Positions 7,950 through 16,100 of a stretch of DNA of 32,070 bases are shown piece after piece. The notes beneath the pieces are model-generated. The model searched no databases and was not told the DNA's origin. It saw nothing but the letters and a program-made list of their open reading frames with translations. A program made the position numbers and the translations under genes. The stretch comes from Fibrobacter sp. (GTDB lineage: Bacteria; Fibrobacterota; Fibrobacteria; Fibrobacterales; Fibrobacteraceae). The number at the start of each line of letters is the position of its first letter. Position 1 is the stretch's first letter. The stretch is from positions 1 through 32,070 of the forward strand of contig JAKSIL010000031.1 in the NCBI GenBank assembly GCA_024398815.1, in the 5' to 3' direction.

Positions 7950-7977
7950 GAATTACGAAGTACAAATTACAAGATTT
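7950..7977. repeat. Heptanucleotide array (GAATTAC type)
   Basis: GAATTAC, GAAGTAC, AAATTAC, AAGATTT in 7-bp register, starting just beyond the MITE-like element. Confidence 0.6.
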
Positions 7978-8008
7978 ACAATCGCGGCTGCACCGCCAGA
8001 CACTTTCT

Positions 8009-8036
8009 CATAATTCATAACTCATAATTCATAACT
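8009..8036. repeat. Heptanucleotide array (CATAATT/CATAACT)
   Basis: CATAATT, CATAACT, CATAATT, CATAACT: four units of alternating sequence. Confidence 0.85.
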
Positions 8037-8043
8037 AAATTCC

Positions 8044-8071
8044 AGCCACCAACCACCAACCACCAACCATT
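8044..8071. repeat. Heptanucleotide array (AACCACC)
   Basis: AGCCACC, AACCACC, AACCACC, AACCATT: four units. This is the same family as the array at 7712-7732, on the other side of the MITE-like element. Confidence 0.8.
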
Positions 8072-8131
8072 TTTTTATTATTGTAACAGCAAAACCAGGC
8101 TGAAGTCAGCCACAAACCACTGATAAATATT

Positions 8132-9232
8132 ATGGACATTAATTCTCTTGCTCAACAGCACATTTTGAAGCAGCCAGTCTACGTGACTGGCAAACCTATC
8201 GCCTACACCGCCCGTGAATTCGGCCTCGACCCGAAAGACGTGGACAAGCTCGCCAGCAACGAAAACCCGTTCGGCCCGAGCCCCAAGGGAATGGCCGCCG
8301 CACGCGAATACCTGGAAACCGTGAACCTCTACCCCGATGGCGGCGCCTACGACCTCATCGGAAAGATTGCAGAATTCCGCGGCATGAAGCGCGAACAGAT
8401 TGCAGTCGGTAACGGCAGTAACGAAATCCTCACCATGCTCGGTAAAGTCTTCCTCGGTCCGGACTGCAACGCAGTCATGAGCCAGCACTCCTTCGCCGTG
8501 TACAAGCTTTCCACCATGGCTGCCAACTCCAACATCATCGAAGTTCCGATGTCCGCTCCGGCATTCAAGTGCGACCTCAAGGCCATGCGCGCCGCCGTGA
8601 ACGACAAGACCCGCCTTGTGTTCCTCGCGAACCCGAACAACCCGACCGGAAGTGACCTCACCGCCCAGGAAATCTTGGACTTCGCCGACAGCCTCCCGGA
8701 AACTTGCATCCTCGTGATGGACGAAGCCTACACCGAATTCATCGAAGACCAGGCTCCGGACTTCCGCAGCCGCATCAACGAAGGCAAGAACATCATCTGC
8801 TGCCGCACCTTCAGTAAGATTTACGGCCTCGCCGGCCTCCGCGTGGGCTACTGCCTCGCCCGCCCCGAAATCATCGGCCTCATCAACCGCGTCCGCGACC
8901 CGTTCAACGTGAACAGCATCGCCCAGGTTGCCGCTTGCGCAGCCATCGACGACCAGGAATTCGTGAACTTCGTCCGCGAAGAGAACAAGAAGGGCCTCGA
9001 ACAGCTCATGAAGGGCTTCGAAGAAATGGGCCTCCCCTACGTGAAAAGCCAGGCAAACTTCATCGCCGTCGGCGGCTTCAAGGACCCGATGGACGCCTTC
9101 AAGTTCCTCCAGGCAAAGGGCACCATCATCCGCCCGCAGCCGGCCATGGGCGACGTTCTCCGCATTACCGTGGGTACCAAGGAACAGAACGCCAAGTGCC
9201 TCAAGAACATCAAGGAATACTTGGGTAAATAG
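8132..9232 (+). CDS. hisC: Histidinol-phosphate aminotransferase (class I/II PLP fold)
   Basis: A 366-residue fold-type I aminotransferase of normal HisC length. Visible signatures are ASNENPFGPSP at 41-51 (substrate-end motif typical of HisC), NPNNPTG at 168-174, DEAY at 197-200 and the Schiff-base Lys229 in TFSKIYGLAGLRVGY, followed by the phosphate-binding Arg. It would convert imidazole-acetol phosphate to histidinol phosphate with glutamate. Some HisC homologues act on aromatic amino acids, and no other his genes are present to decide. There is no clear SD. The upstream region is the repeat-rich stretch. Confidence 0.9.
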   Translation: MDINSLAQQHILKQPVYVTGKPIAYTAREFGLDPKDVDKLASNENPFGPSPKGMAAAREYLETVNLYPDGGAYDLIGKIAEFRGMKREQIAVGNGSNEILTMLGKVFLGPDCNAVMSQHSFAVYKLSTMAANSNIIEVPMSAPAFKCDLKAMRAAVNDKTRLVFLANPNNPTGSDLTAQEILDFADSLPETCILVMDEAYTEFIEDQAPDFRSRINEGKNIICCRTFSKIYGLAGLRVGYCLARPEIIGLINRVRDPFNVNSIAQVAACAAIDDQEFVNFVREENKKGLEQLMKGFEEMGLPYVKSQANFIAVGGFKDPMDAFKFLQAKGTIIRPQPAMGDVLRITVGTKEQNAKCLKNIKEYLGK

Positions 9233-9241
9233 GCTTCCCGA

Positions 9242-9292
9242 GTCATCCTGAGCGAAGAACCGAAGGTTCGAAGTCAAAGGCTCCAAGCCTTT
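9242..9292. repeat. REP-like repeat with short hairpins (GTCATCCTGAGCGAAG)
   Basis: GTCATCCTGAGCGAAG is followed by two small hairpins: GAACC-GAA-GGTTC and AAAGGC-TCCAA-GCCTTT. An inverted counterpart ending CAGGATGAC lies at 10216-10253, so the two bracket the pseudouridine synthase gene. GTCATCCTG-type palindromes are dispersed repeats in many bacterial genomes. Confidence 0.6.
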
Positions 9293-9312
9293 AGACGAAA
9301 GACGAAAGATTA
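9292..9312. repeat. Heptanucleotide array (AAGACGA)
   Basis: TAGACGA, AAGACGA, AAGATTA, directly continuous with the REP-like repeat. Confidence 0.55.
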
Positions 9313-9368
9313 TAGCTTGACGCTTCGCGCAGTTTATTTATGCCGACGAGAAATCGCCGGCATTTTTC

Positions 9369-9375
9369 TACATTT
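9369..9375 (+). promoter_or_regulatory. Putative -10-like box TACATTT before the pseudouridine synthase gene
   Basis: TTTTTCTACATTTCA ends just before ATG 9382 and the box starts 13 nt upstream of the start codon. No SD is visible. Confidence 0.4.
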
Positions 9376-9381
9376 CAAACC

Positions 9382-10200
9382 ATGCAGGATTCGTGGAAAA
9401 AGAACAAATTCGCGGGCAGTTTCAAGCGCACGGACAATGTCCACGCCAAGCCGCACGGTGTCGCTCGCGTGATAAGCAAGCGCGGGTACTGCAGCCGAAG
9501 CAAAGCGGAAATGCTCGTACGCGAAGGCCGTGTAATGCTTCGCGGGAAAATCATCATGAACCCGGAAGCCCCTACTTTTGAAAACGATGATATTTTCGTC
9601 GATGGCCGCGCCGTTACCGCAAACGAGCACATCTACTTTATGATGAACAAGCCGCGCGGCTACGTGACAACGGCAAACGACGAACAGGGCCGCAAGACCG
9701 TGATGGACCTTTTCAACGAACAGTTCGCAAAGATGTTCCCAGGGAAAAAAGTGCCGCACATTTCGCCCGTGGGGCGTCTCGACGCCGCAAGCGAAGGACT
9801 GCTGCTGTTCACGAACGATACCGAATGGGCGAATGGCTTATTGGAGGCACGAGGTGCGAGGAGCGATACTCGAGGTGAGAAGCACGTCAAGATTTACCAC
9901 GTGCAAGTCGCAGGTCGCCCGACGGCAGATCATCTTTCGCAAATGGAAAAAGGTTTCAACGTGCCGCCGCGCGTATTTGGCGAACCCGAAGAATTCATGC
10001 ACGCCGTCTCGGCGAAAATCTACAGCGAAGGCGAAAAGAACTGCTGGCTCGAAATCACCTTGGACGAAGGCAAGAACAGGGAAATCCGCCGCATGCTCGC
10101 GCACCTGGGTTTTGAAGTCATGCGACTCGTGCGCATCAAGTTCTGCGGCTACGAGCTCGGCGATTTAAAGCCTGGCGAAATCAGGAAACTTCATCCGTAA
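9382..10200 (+). CDS. RsuA/RluB-family 16S/23S rRNA pseudouridine synthase
   Basis: 272 residues from ATG 9382. An upstream in-frame start exists but would lie ahead of the promoter-like box. An S4 RNA-binding domain spans about residues 26-75 (ARVISKRGYCSRSKAEMLVREGRV). The catalytic domain follows, with Asp134 in PVGRLDAASEGLLLFTND as the nucleophile. It isomerises a uridine in rRNA. RluB, RluE, RluF and RsuA cannot be separated safely. Between ANGLL and KIYHVQV, where relatives have a short HPSREVEREY-like turn, this protein has an Arg-rich insert, EARGARSDTRGEKH, encoded by a 7-bp repeat array. Confidence 0.88.
   Translation: MQDSWKKNKFAGSFKRTDNVHAKPHGVARVISKRGYCSRSKAEMLVREGRVMLRGKIIMNPEAPTFENDDIFVDGRAVTANEHIYFMMNKPRGYVTTANDEQGRKTVMDLFNEQFAKMFPGKKVPHISPVGRLDAASEGLLLFTNDTEWANGLLEARGARSDTRGEKHVKIYHVQVAGRPTADHLSQMEKGFNVPPRVFGEPEEFMHAVSAKIYSEGEKNCWLEITLDEGKNREIRRMLAHLGFEVMRLVRIKFCGYELGDLKPGEIRKLHP
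9844..9885 (+). repeat. Heptanucleotide array inside a coding region (GAGGTGC type)
   Basis: Six units: GAGGCAC, GAGGTGC, GAGGAGC, GATACTC, GAGGTGA, GAAGCAC. The array is in frame in the pseudouridine synthase gene. Its unit resembles the complement of the one at 6326-6367 and the intergenic array at 21621. Confidence 0.75.
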
Positions 10201-10215
10201 CAGCAATAAGTACTG

Positions 10216-10253
10216 TATGGATCCCGTTCGCAACTTCGTTGCTCCAGGATGAC
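10216..10253. repeat. REP-like repeat (inverted copy, CAGGATGAC)
   Basis: It contains the hairpin GCAAC-TTC-GTTGC followed by CCAGGATGAC, the inverse of the repeat at 9242. It lies between the convergent ends of the pseudouridine synthase and ftsE genes. Confidence 0.55.
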
Positions 10254-10271
10254 AGCCATTTTTTCGTCGCC

Positions 10272-10961
10272 TTAAATAATATCCCTGTTCAAAAGTTCGC
10301 CGTGATCGAGGACTAGGCGGCGGAACGGGCTGTTCAAATAGAAATCCGGATTATGGGTCGCCATCACGACGGTCGTTCCGCGGGCGTTGATTTCCTTGAA
10401 AATCTTGAAAACTTCTTCGGCGTTTTTCGGGTCCAAATTACCGGTCGGTTCGTCGGCCAGAAGCAAATACGGATTGTGCACCATGGCACGCGCAATCGCC
10501 ACGCGCTGCTGTTCACCGCCCGAAAGCGTATAAGGCATGGCAAAGCGTTTCTGGCTGATACCCACGAGCGCCAAAGCGTCGAAAACGGCGGCATTGATTT
10601 TGCTGCTCGGAGTCCCCACAATGCGAAGCGCCAAAGCCACGTTTTCAAAAACGTTCCTGTCCGGAAGCAGTTTGAAGTCCTGGAAAATAATGCCCATCTT
10701 GCGACGCAACGCCTGGATATTCTTGTCAGGAGTGTTCTTGCTGTCGTAAAGGCAATCACCAGTAAACTTCACCATCACCTGGCCACCGCGCTCCATGTCG
10801 GGGCGTTCGTCCATATAAATTAACTTGAGGACCGTCGATTTACCAGCGCCGGAATGCCCTGTCAAGAATACGAATTCGCCCTTGTTCACACGGAAGGTGA
10901 CATTGTTCAAAGCCTTCCAGTTGTCTTCGTACGACTTGGTGACATGGGTGAAATGAATCAT
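10272..10961 (-). CDS. ftsE: Cell-division ABC transporter ATPase FtsE
   Basis: A 229-residue ABC ATPase of FtsE length and style. Walker A is GHSGAGKS (35-42), the Q-loop FQDFKLL (93-99), the signature LSGGEQQR (146-153) and Walker B LLLADE (166-171), followed by the D-loop GNLD and the switch His in MATHN. FtsE pairs with the membrane protein FtsX to control peptidoglycan hydrolases at division. No ftsX is adjacent: the next gene downstream is on the other strand. It is the last gene of the foldase operon, 16 bp after the SurA-like gene. A LolD-type or other close ABC protein is the main alternative, but the FQDFKLLPDRNVFENVA stretch favours FtsE. Confidence 0.85.
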   Translation of the reverse strand: MIHFTHVTKSYEDNWKALNNVTFRVNKGEFVFLTGHSGAGKSTVLKLIYMDERPDMERGGQVMVKFTGDCLYDSKNTPDKNIQALRRKMGIIFQDFKLLPDRNVFENVALALRIVGTPSSKINAAVFDALALVGISQKRFAMPYTLSGGEQQRVAIARAMVHNPYLLLADEPTGNLDPKNAEEVFKIFKEINARGTTVVMATHNPDFYLNSPFRRLVLDHGELLNRDII

Positions 10962-10977
10962 CGAAAATTCCCCGGAT

Positions 10978-12267
10978 TTACTCCGTCATGCGGATTTCCA
11001 CATGAACTTCCTTGCGCCATTTTTTCACCAAGGCTTCAAGTTTTTCGTTCTCGAGGTGAGTCGCAGCCATGCTTTCAATTTTGCCGTAATCTTCTTCCAG
11101 AGTCAATTCGCGAATCTGGCGGGCGTCATCCAAACGGAACAAATGGTAGGCTCCGTCAATCAGCACGGGTTCCGAGACCTCGCCCACATTCAAGTTCGCG
11201 ACAGGGTTCACGTAAGCCGGTTCCATTTCATTCTTCTGGTACCAGCCTAGCAAACCGCCGGCAAAGTTACTGGTTCTGTCTTCACTGTACTTTTTGGCAG
11301 CCTCGGAAAAATCTTCCTTGGTCTTAATCGCCTTTTGCAAGGAGTCGGCCAGATGAATCACAACGGCAGTATCTTTCGACGTAGGAATGGTGCGGAGCAA
11401 AATCTGGGCAGAGCGGACGCCGTCTTCCTTGCGGCCAAGCACACGGGCAATGTGCCAACCCTGGTTCGTCTTCACGGGATTCGACGCGTACTGGCCATTC
11501 TTAAGCTGGTCGATGGCTCGTTCAAAAGCCGGGTCCAGCATACCGCGCCTAAAATAGCCCAGATCGCCACCCTTGGCGGCAGCGCTGTCCTGCGAATGGT
11601 TCTTGGCGAGAAGTTCAAATTTTATGCCCAGGTTGAGACTGTCAATCAAAAGTTCAGCAACTTTTTTCACGGAATCCACAATGACGGAATCCGGTTCTAT
11701 GGGAATCTGGATATGGCTCAACAACACGCAGTTGTACTGGCGCGGCAGCGAATCTTTGTAAGCGGCGTAAAAAGCATCCACTTCCTTTTTCGTGGGGCTC
11801 ACGGAGCCAACATAGTGCTGACGAACTCGCATCATTTCCATGTGGCTACGAATCTGCTTTGAAAGCTGGTCCCTGTATTGAGCCATGCTAACACCCAACT
11901 GCGCACGAATGGCCTTTTCAAGAGTCTTGAGATCGATATTCTGGCTGGCGGCAATCTGAGAAATATGCGCGGTCACTCGCTGGTCAACTTCGGCATCGCT
12001 AATGACGATGGAATCGCGGTCGATACGGCTAAGCAAGACCTTTTCCTCAATCATCTGGTCCAGCACATATTCCTTCTGTTGCTGTTCGGTCATGGCCGAG
12101 CCTTCGGGAGTTTCCTGGAACCTGTAGAGGTTGTTCATAAATTCGGAACGCATGATCGGCTTACCGTCAACAACGGCGGCAACGCCCTCCATCAGTACGG
12201 GAGCTGCGCATACACACGCGACAAAAGAAGCCAAAGTCAAAGCAAACAATCTAAGGCGTTTCATCAT
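10978..12267 (-). CDS. surA: SurA-like periplasmic peptidyl-prolyl cis-trans isomerase
   Basis: A 429-residue protein. A signal peptide (about 1-21, VCAAP) is followed by a SurA N-terminal chaperone domain (AAVVDGKPIMRSEF ... VLDQMIEEKVLL). Two parvulin PPIase domains come next: the first has SHIQIP...AKNHSQDSAAAKGGDLGYFRRGMLDPAFE, the second AQILLRT...KKYSEDRTSNFAGGLLGWYQKNEMEPAY. This is the SurA order (N-domain, P1, P2, C-terminal helix). It should help fold outer-membrane proteins in transit across the periplasm. Its start overlaps the stop of the upstream lipoprotein foldase gene (ATGA), so translation is coupled. Confidence 0.88.
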   Translation of the reverse strand: MMKRLRLFALTLASFVACVCAAPVLMEGVAAVVDGKPIMRSEFMNNLYRFQETPEGSAMTEQQQKEYVLDQMIEEKVLLSRIDRDSIVISDAEVDQRVTAHISQIAASQNIDLKTLEKAIRAQLGVSMAQYRDQLSKQIRSHMEMMRVRQHYVGSVSPTKKEVDAFYAAYKDSLPRQYNCVLLSHIQIPIEPDSVIVDSVKKVAELLIDSLNLGIKFELLAKNHSQDSAAAKGGDLGYFRRGMLDPAFERAIDQLKNGQYASNPVKTNQGWHIARVLGRKEDGVRSAQILLRTIPTSKDTAVVIHLADSLQKAIKTKEDFSEAAKKYSEDRTSNFAGGLLGWYQKNEMEPAYVNPVANLNVGEVSEPVLIDGAYHLFRLDDARQIRELTLEEDYGKIESMAATHLENEKLEALVKKWRKEVHVEIRMTE

Positions 12268-13079
12268 TTATCCTTTTCACTAAAAACATCAGTCTTCGAG
12301 AAAATGGGTCTTTCCATTTTCCATTCTTTTTTAAGCCGACTCATAACCTTGTTACGGTGTTCAAGCCAGACACGGGTGGAGACATCCTCTACAACCTCTT
12401 CAAAAGGAAGCGCATCCGCGGAGTCCAAACGACTCGTCACGACGGCTATCTTGAGAGCTCCGCCACAAGCCTTGAGCGGTGAAATCGTCCCAACTTCAAC
12501 CATGGATATGTCAGGAATGAGGCAACTGTCCGGGGACACATCCAACGAGTCGAAAGTTTCAATCTTTTTTACGAGGTAATGGGGAGCGGGAACAGAATCA
12601 AACTTCGTATTCTTGTGGCCTTTGTAATAAAGATCCCCCGCCTGCCAATCCCTGAAATACACGATGGCACCGGAAACCGTGGTACGGCCACGCAAGAATT
12701 CGTTCTGGTGATTGTGGTAATAGTCGATCTTTTCGGCATCGCTCACTATCATGGTATCGGCAAAGCCCTGCAAAAAATGGTCCACGACCATCTTGCGGAC
12801 AGTCTCTTCTATCTGCAAAGCAAGAACAGGGTCCTTATCGACTCCGTTTTCCACCGCTTCCTGGTACATGGTTTCTTCGTCTATCCAGCGTTCCAGGAAC
12901 TTGACCCGGTTCTGGTCATCCCAGGAATCCCATTCTGGAGCCTGTTTACGAATATCGGAAAGATACAGTTTAGAGGACCCCACCGATACGACAACGGGGT
13001 CATCACCATTGAAAGGCAAATTGCAGGACGCCAATAAAAGGACACCTGCAACGCAAAGTACGCGCAGCAAAAAATTCAT
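12264..13079 (-). CDS. Lipoprotein related to parvulin/SurA foldases
   Basis: 271 residues from ATG 13079. A TTG nine bases upstream is in frame but lies on the promoter-like box. The lipobox is LASC (Cys19). The first 110 residues read like a SurA/PpiC N-terminal chaperone arm (VVVSVGSSKLYLSDI ... FLERWIDEETMYQEAVENGV...LQIEETVRKMVVDHFL...SDAEKIDYYHNHQNEF). The following part is where a parvulin domain would be, but the usual GG-x-LG-x-F signature is replaced by LKACGGALKIAVV, so isomerase activity is doubtful. It is probably a membrane-anchored partner or paralogue of the SurA-like protein with which it is translationally coupled. Confidence 0.75.
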   Translation of the reverse strand: MNFLLRVLCVAGVLLLASCNLPFNGDDPVVVSVGSSKLYLSDIRKQAPEWDSWDDQNRVKFLERWIDEETMYQEAVENGVDKDPVLALQIEETVRKMVVDHFLQGFADTMIVSDAEKIDYYHNHQNEFLRGRTTVSGAIVYFRDWQAGDLYYKGHKNTKFDSVPAPHYLVKKIETFDSLDVSPDSCLIPDISMVEVGTISPLKACGGALKIAVVTSRLDSADALPFEEVVEDVSTRVWLEHRNKVMSRLKKEWKMERPIFSKTDVFSEKDK

Positions 13080-13096
13080 CGACCACAATTTAGAAA
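13080..13096 (-). promoter_or_regulatory. Putative -10-like box TAAATTG before the foldase operon
   Basis: On the minus strand TTTTTCTAAATTGTGGTCG runs directly into ATG 13079, with the box starting 13 nt before it and no SD. It lies in the 82-bp gap after hrpA and suggests a separate promoter for the foldase-ftsE unit. Confidence 0.45.
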
Positions 13097-13160
13097 AATC
13101 AGCCTTTGTAAACCACGCAAAACAGAGCCAACGAGCTTATTTCGCCCTTTACAGTAGCGT

Positions 13161-16100
13161 TTAGCGCAATTTTCCGAATCGTCCCATAAGCTTAGCCAGC
13201 GATTCGGCCTCTACCACTTCTTCTACATCGCCACCCTTGCGTTTGTACTTAAGAATTTCAAAGTCTTCCAGAAGCGCCTTCCCCTGCAAGAACAGATCGG
13301 CAAAGTCCGGATTGTCGGCACCGATGCGGTCCACCTGCGACAGGAGTTCACGCGCCTGCTTGAGTTCATGGTCCTTGAGGTAGCGCGCCTTGAGGAAGGG
13401 GCGGAAAGAATCGCGGAGGGCGCGGGGATTGACGGAGAGTTGCAAATCGGCTCCCGGAGGCGGAAGTTGCGGCAGATTTTCGACAATCGGGGAACGGATG
13501 TCGCGGAACTTGTCGCTCGCCAAGACGTCGCAAATTTCGCAAAGTCTTTCGAACAAAGTCGTATTCTTTTGGTAGAGCGTGTAAAGCCGCTGGCCACGGG
13601 AATCCAGTTTCGTACCGCTTGCGGAATCGCGCATGGCGACACTGAATTCCTTGAGCATCTTCCAGCAAGCCACAAACGCCTCGTCGCCCAATAGGCCAGC
13701 TTCGTAGGTGGCACGGACCAGGGCCAGGCGGATTTCTTCGTCTTCGCTGCGGGTGGTGGCGGCAAGGTTCCTGAAATCGCGAATCTTTTTGCCACGCGAA
13801 AATTCCAGGCCCGAAAAGCGGACACAGCGGTTCGCATCCAGGTTGTCGGCTGTCAACGAGCGCGAGACCCAGATTTTCAAGACAGTCTCGAAGCCGTCGG
13901 CAAAGACGCCACCTGTTTCAAGCAAATTAAGGCGGTCGGCAACGAGTGTTGCATCGGATGAAGGAGCTTCGGCTTTGGAAGTCGCAGCGCCGCCCTCCAC
14001 GCGCTTGCGGAAACTTTGCCAGAACTCGGATTCCTCGGACGCCATCAGCGCAGACTCGCCCAAGCGCCAACCGAAGCGCATGTCCTCCAGCGGGAAATCA
14101 ATTCCAAAAGTCACCACCGCCGGGCGCACCGCCAAAAACATCCGGTAACTCCCCCACTCCGGAGAAAGTTCCAGCGGGAATTTTTCGGCAAAGCCCGGCT
14201 TGCAAACCTTGATGTGCAGGCGCAAGTGATTTTCCTTGTCCGGATTCACCGTCGGGATTTCACACATCGTGCCGTCGCCGTTCTTGAGCGCATTCATCTG
14301 CGAAAGCACTTCGTACAGGCTCAAAAGCGGAGCCTTGTGCGGGTTCTTCTCGAGCGCCGCGTAAAAATCATCGTCAATGCTCGCACGTTTGCTTTCCAAA
14401 GCCTTCTTCGCCGACTTCGGAAGTTCACGCACCACGGATTCCACCATCCATTCGCGCCACTGGTGAATGGAAAGCGCAAACTTCGCCGGAGAAACCTCCG
14501 TAAGGAGTTCGTAGGGCAAATCCATGTTGATGCCGTCGCAGTCGCGCATGGCGTCAAAAACCATCTCGCCCGTCACGATGCGGTTTGCGATGCGGAACTG
14601 TTCAATAGAGCCGCCCAGTTTCGGATTCGGAGCAGCGGCCTTGGCGTCACGGCCGGCCAGTTTCGCATGGCGAGCGTCCCTACTAGCATCAAAGGCGTCG
14701 CGCATGGCGTGCAGACTGCCGTCACCTGCAGTAAGCGAGAAGCCCGTTCCGTCGCTGAGCATGTCAATCCAGTACTTGGCATCGAATTTCAGGAACTGGT
14801 CCGTATGTTCCTTCAGGTAGTCCCTGAGCGATTTCACGGAATTCACGTTATGCGCAATGCGGGTGTAGTATTCCACCAAGGCGTCGTCGCTCGGAGCAAG
14901 GCCGAACTGACGTTTGCGGGCTTCGAGGGCGTGGAGTTCCTCCACCACGCGGTCGTTATGTTCCATGAACGAGAAAGGTCGCGCCATCTGGCCAAGCACA
15001 ACAGCCTCGCGCCAGAAAATCTGCGCGCAGTCCTCGGGATTCACGCGGGCGTAATCCACACGATGACCGCGACTGATGACAAGCCCCCTGAAACTCACTT
15101 CTTCGACGGCTTCCACAAAGCCGCGTTCCTTATTCCACGTGGGCGCAAACCAGCGCCGCGTGCAGAAGGGTTCAGCCACCTGCAAAATCCATTCGGGCCG
15201 GATTTCGGCACCCTTCGTAAGGAAGGTGCGGCTCGTCTCGCGGACTTCGGCACTGAACATCCATTCCACGCTCTTGCCGTACAAATCGCTGCCCGGGAAC
15301 ACGTGCGTTTCGCGGCCGCTCACCAGGCGGTAACAGCCGTTTTCCAAATCGCGTAAAGCGACTCCGCCCAGGAATCCGGAAAGGAGAGCAATGTGCAAAT
15401 TGTCCCGATGGAAACTGTCGAAGGGGCAAGTGCGATTTTCGAATTTCACATCCAAGATGCGACTGAACTGTTCGTACAAATCCACCCATTCGCGAAGGCG
15501 CAAAAAGTGCATGCTATTCTTGTCGCAGAACTTGCGCAACCTGTTCCATGTCTTTCCATCCCATTCGTCGTTGAAGGCGTTCCAGATGGAAACGTAAACC
15601 AAAAAATCGCTCTTGTGCCCACAAAACTTGCGGTGCAGTTGGCGGATGCGCGTGCGTTCCGGTTCGTCGGCAGGCACCACGCGCGGATCCTGGATGCTTA
15701 AAGCCGAACAGACAATCAAGGCGGGCTGCAGAACGCCTGCATCACGAGCACGCAACAGCACTGCCGAAAGTGAAACGTCCATCGGAAGGCGCGTCATTTC
15801 GCGACCGAGTTTTGTCACCTGGGCGTTGGAATCGGCGCTTGTCAGGGCGCCCAGTTCGAACAGGGTCTTGTAAGCGCCACGGAACGCGGAATGCGGAGGC
15901 GCCTGCAAGAAGGGGAACGTTTCCATAGCAAGGCCAAGACTGCGAAGTTGCAGCACCACGTTTGCCAAGTTGCTGCGGCGGATTTCCGGTTCCGTAAAGT
16001 CGTCGCGCTTTTCAAAATCCTCAGGCGAATAAAGGCGAATGCAGACGCCGGGTTTTACGCGGCCCGCGCGCCCTGCGCGCTGGCGGGCGCTCGCCTTGGA

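Larger units (their letters stand above)
7654..8131. other. Gene-free repeat-rich stretch
   Basis: No credible gene is seen in these 478 bp. The stretch holds four 7-bp repeat arrays, a MITE-like element and the AT-rich leader of hisC. Together with the two AT-rich lipoprotein genes it makes up an accessory-looking segment. Confidence 0.7.

Noticed and set aside
7712..8071. A CRISPR array
   Set aside because: Units are only 7 bp, with no spacers and no cas genes.
8078..9286. A 402-codon open frame on minus, opposite hisC
   Set aside because: hisC has all PLP-enzyme motifs. The antisense frame has an unnatural Val/Glu/His-rich composition and overlaps the whole gene.
14016..15356. A 446-codon open frame on plus, opposite hrpA
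   Set aside because: It is a shadow of the hrpA codon pattern: hrpA has full helicase motifs on minus, and the plus frame has His/Arg-rich composition with no domain or start signal.
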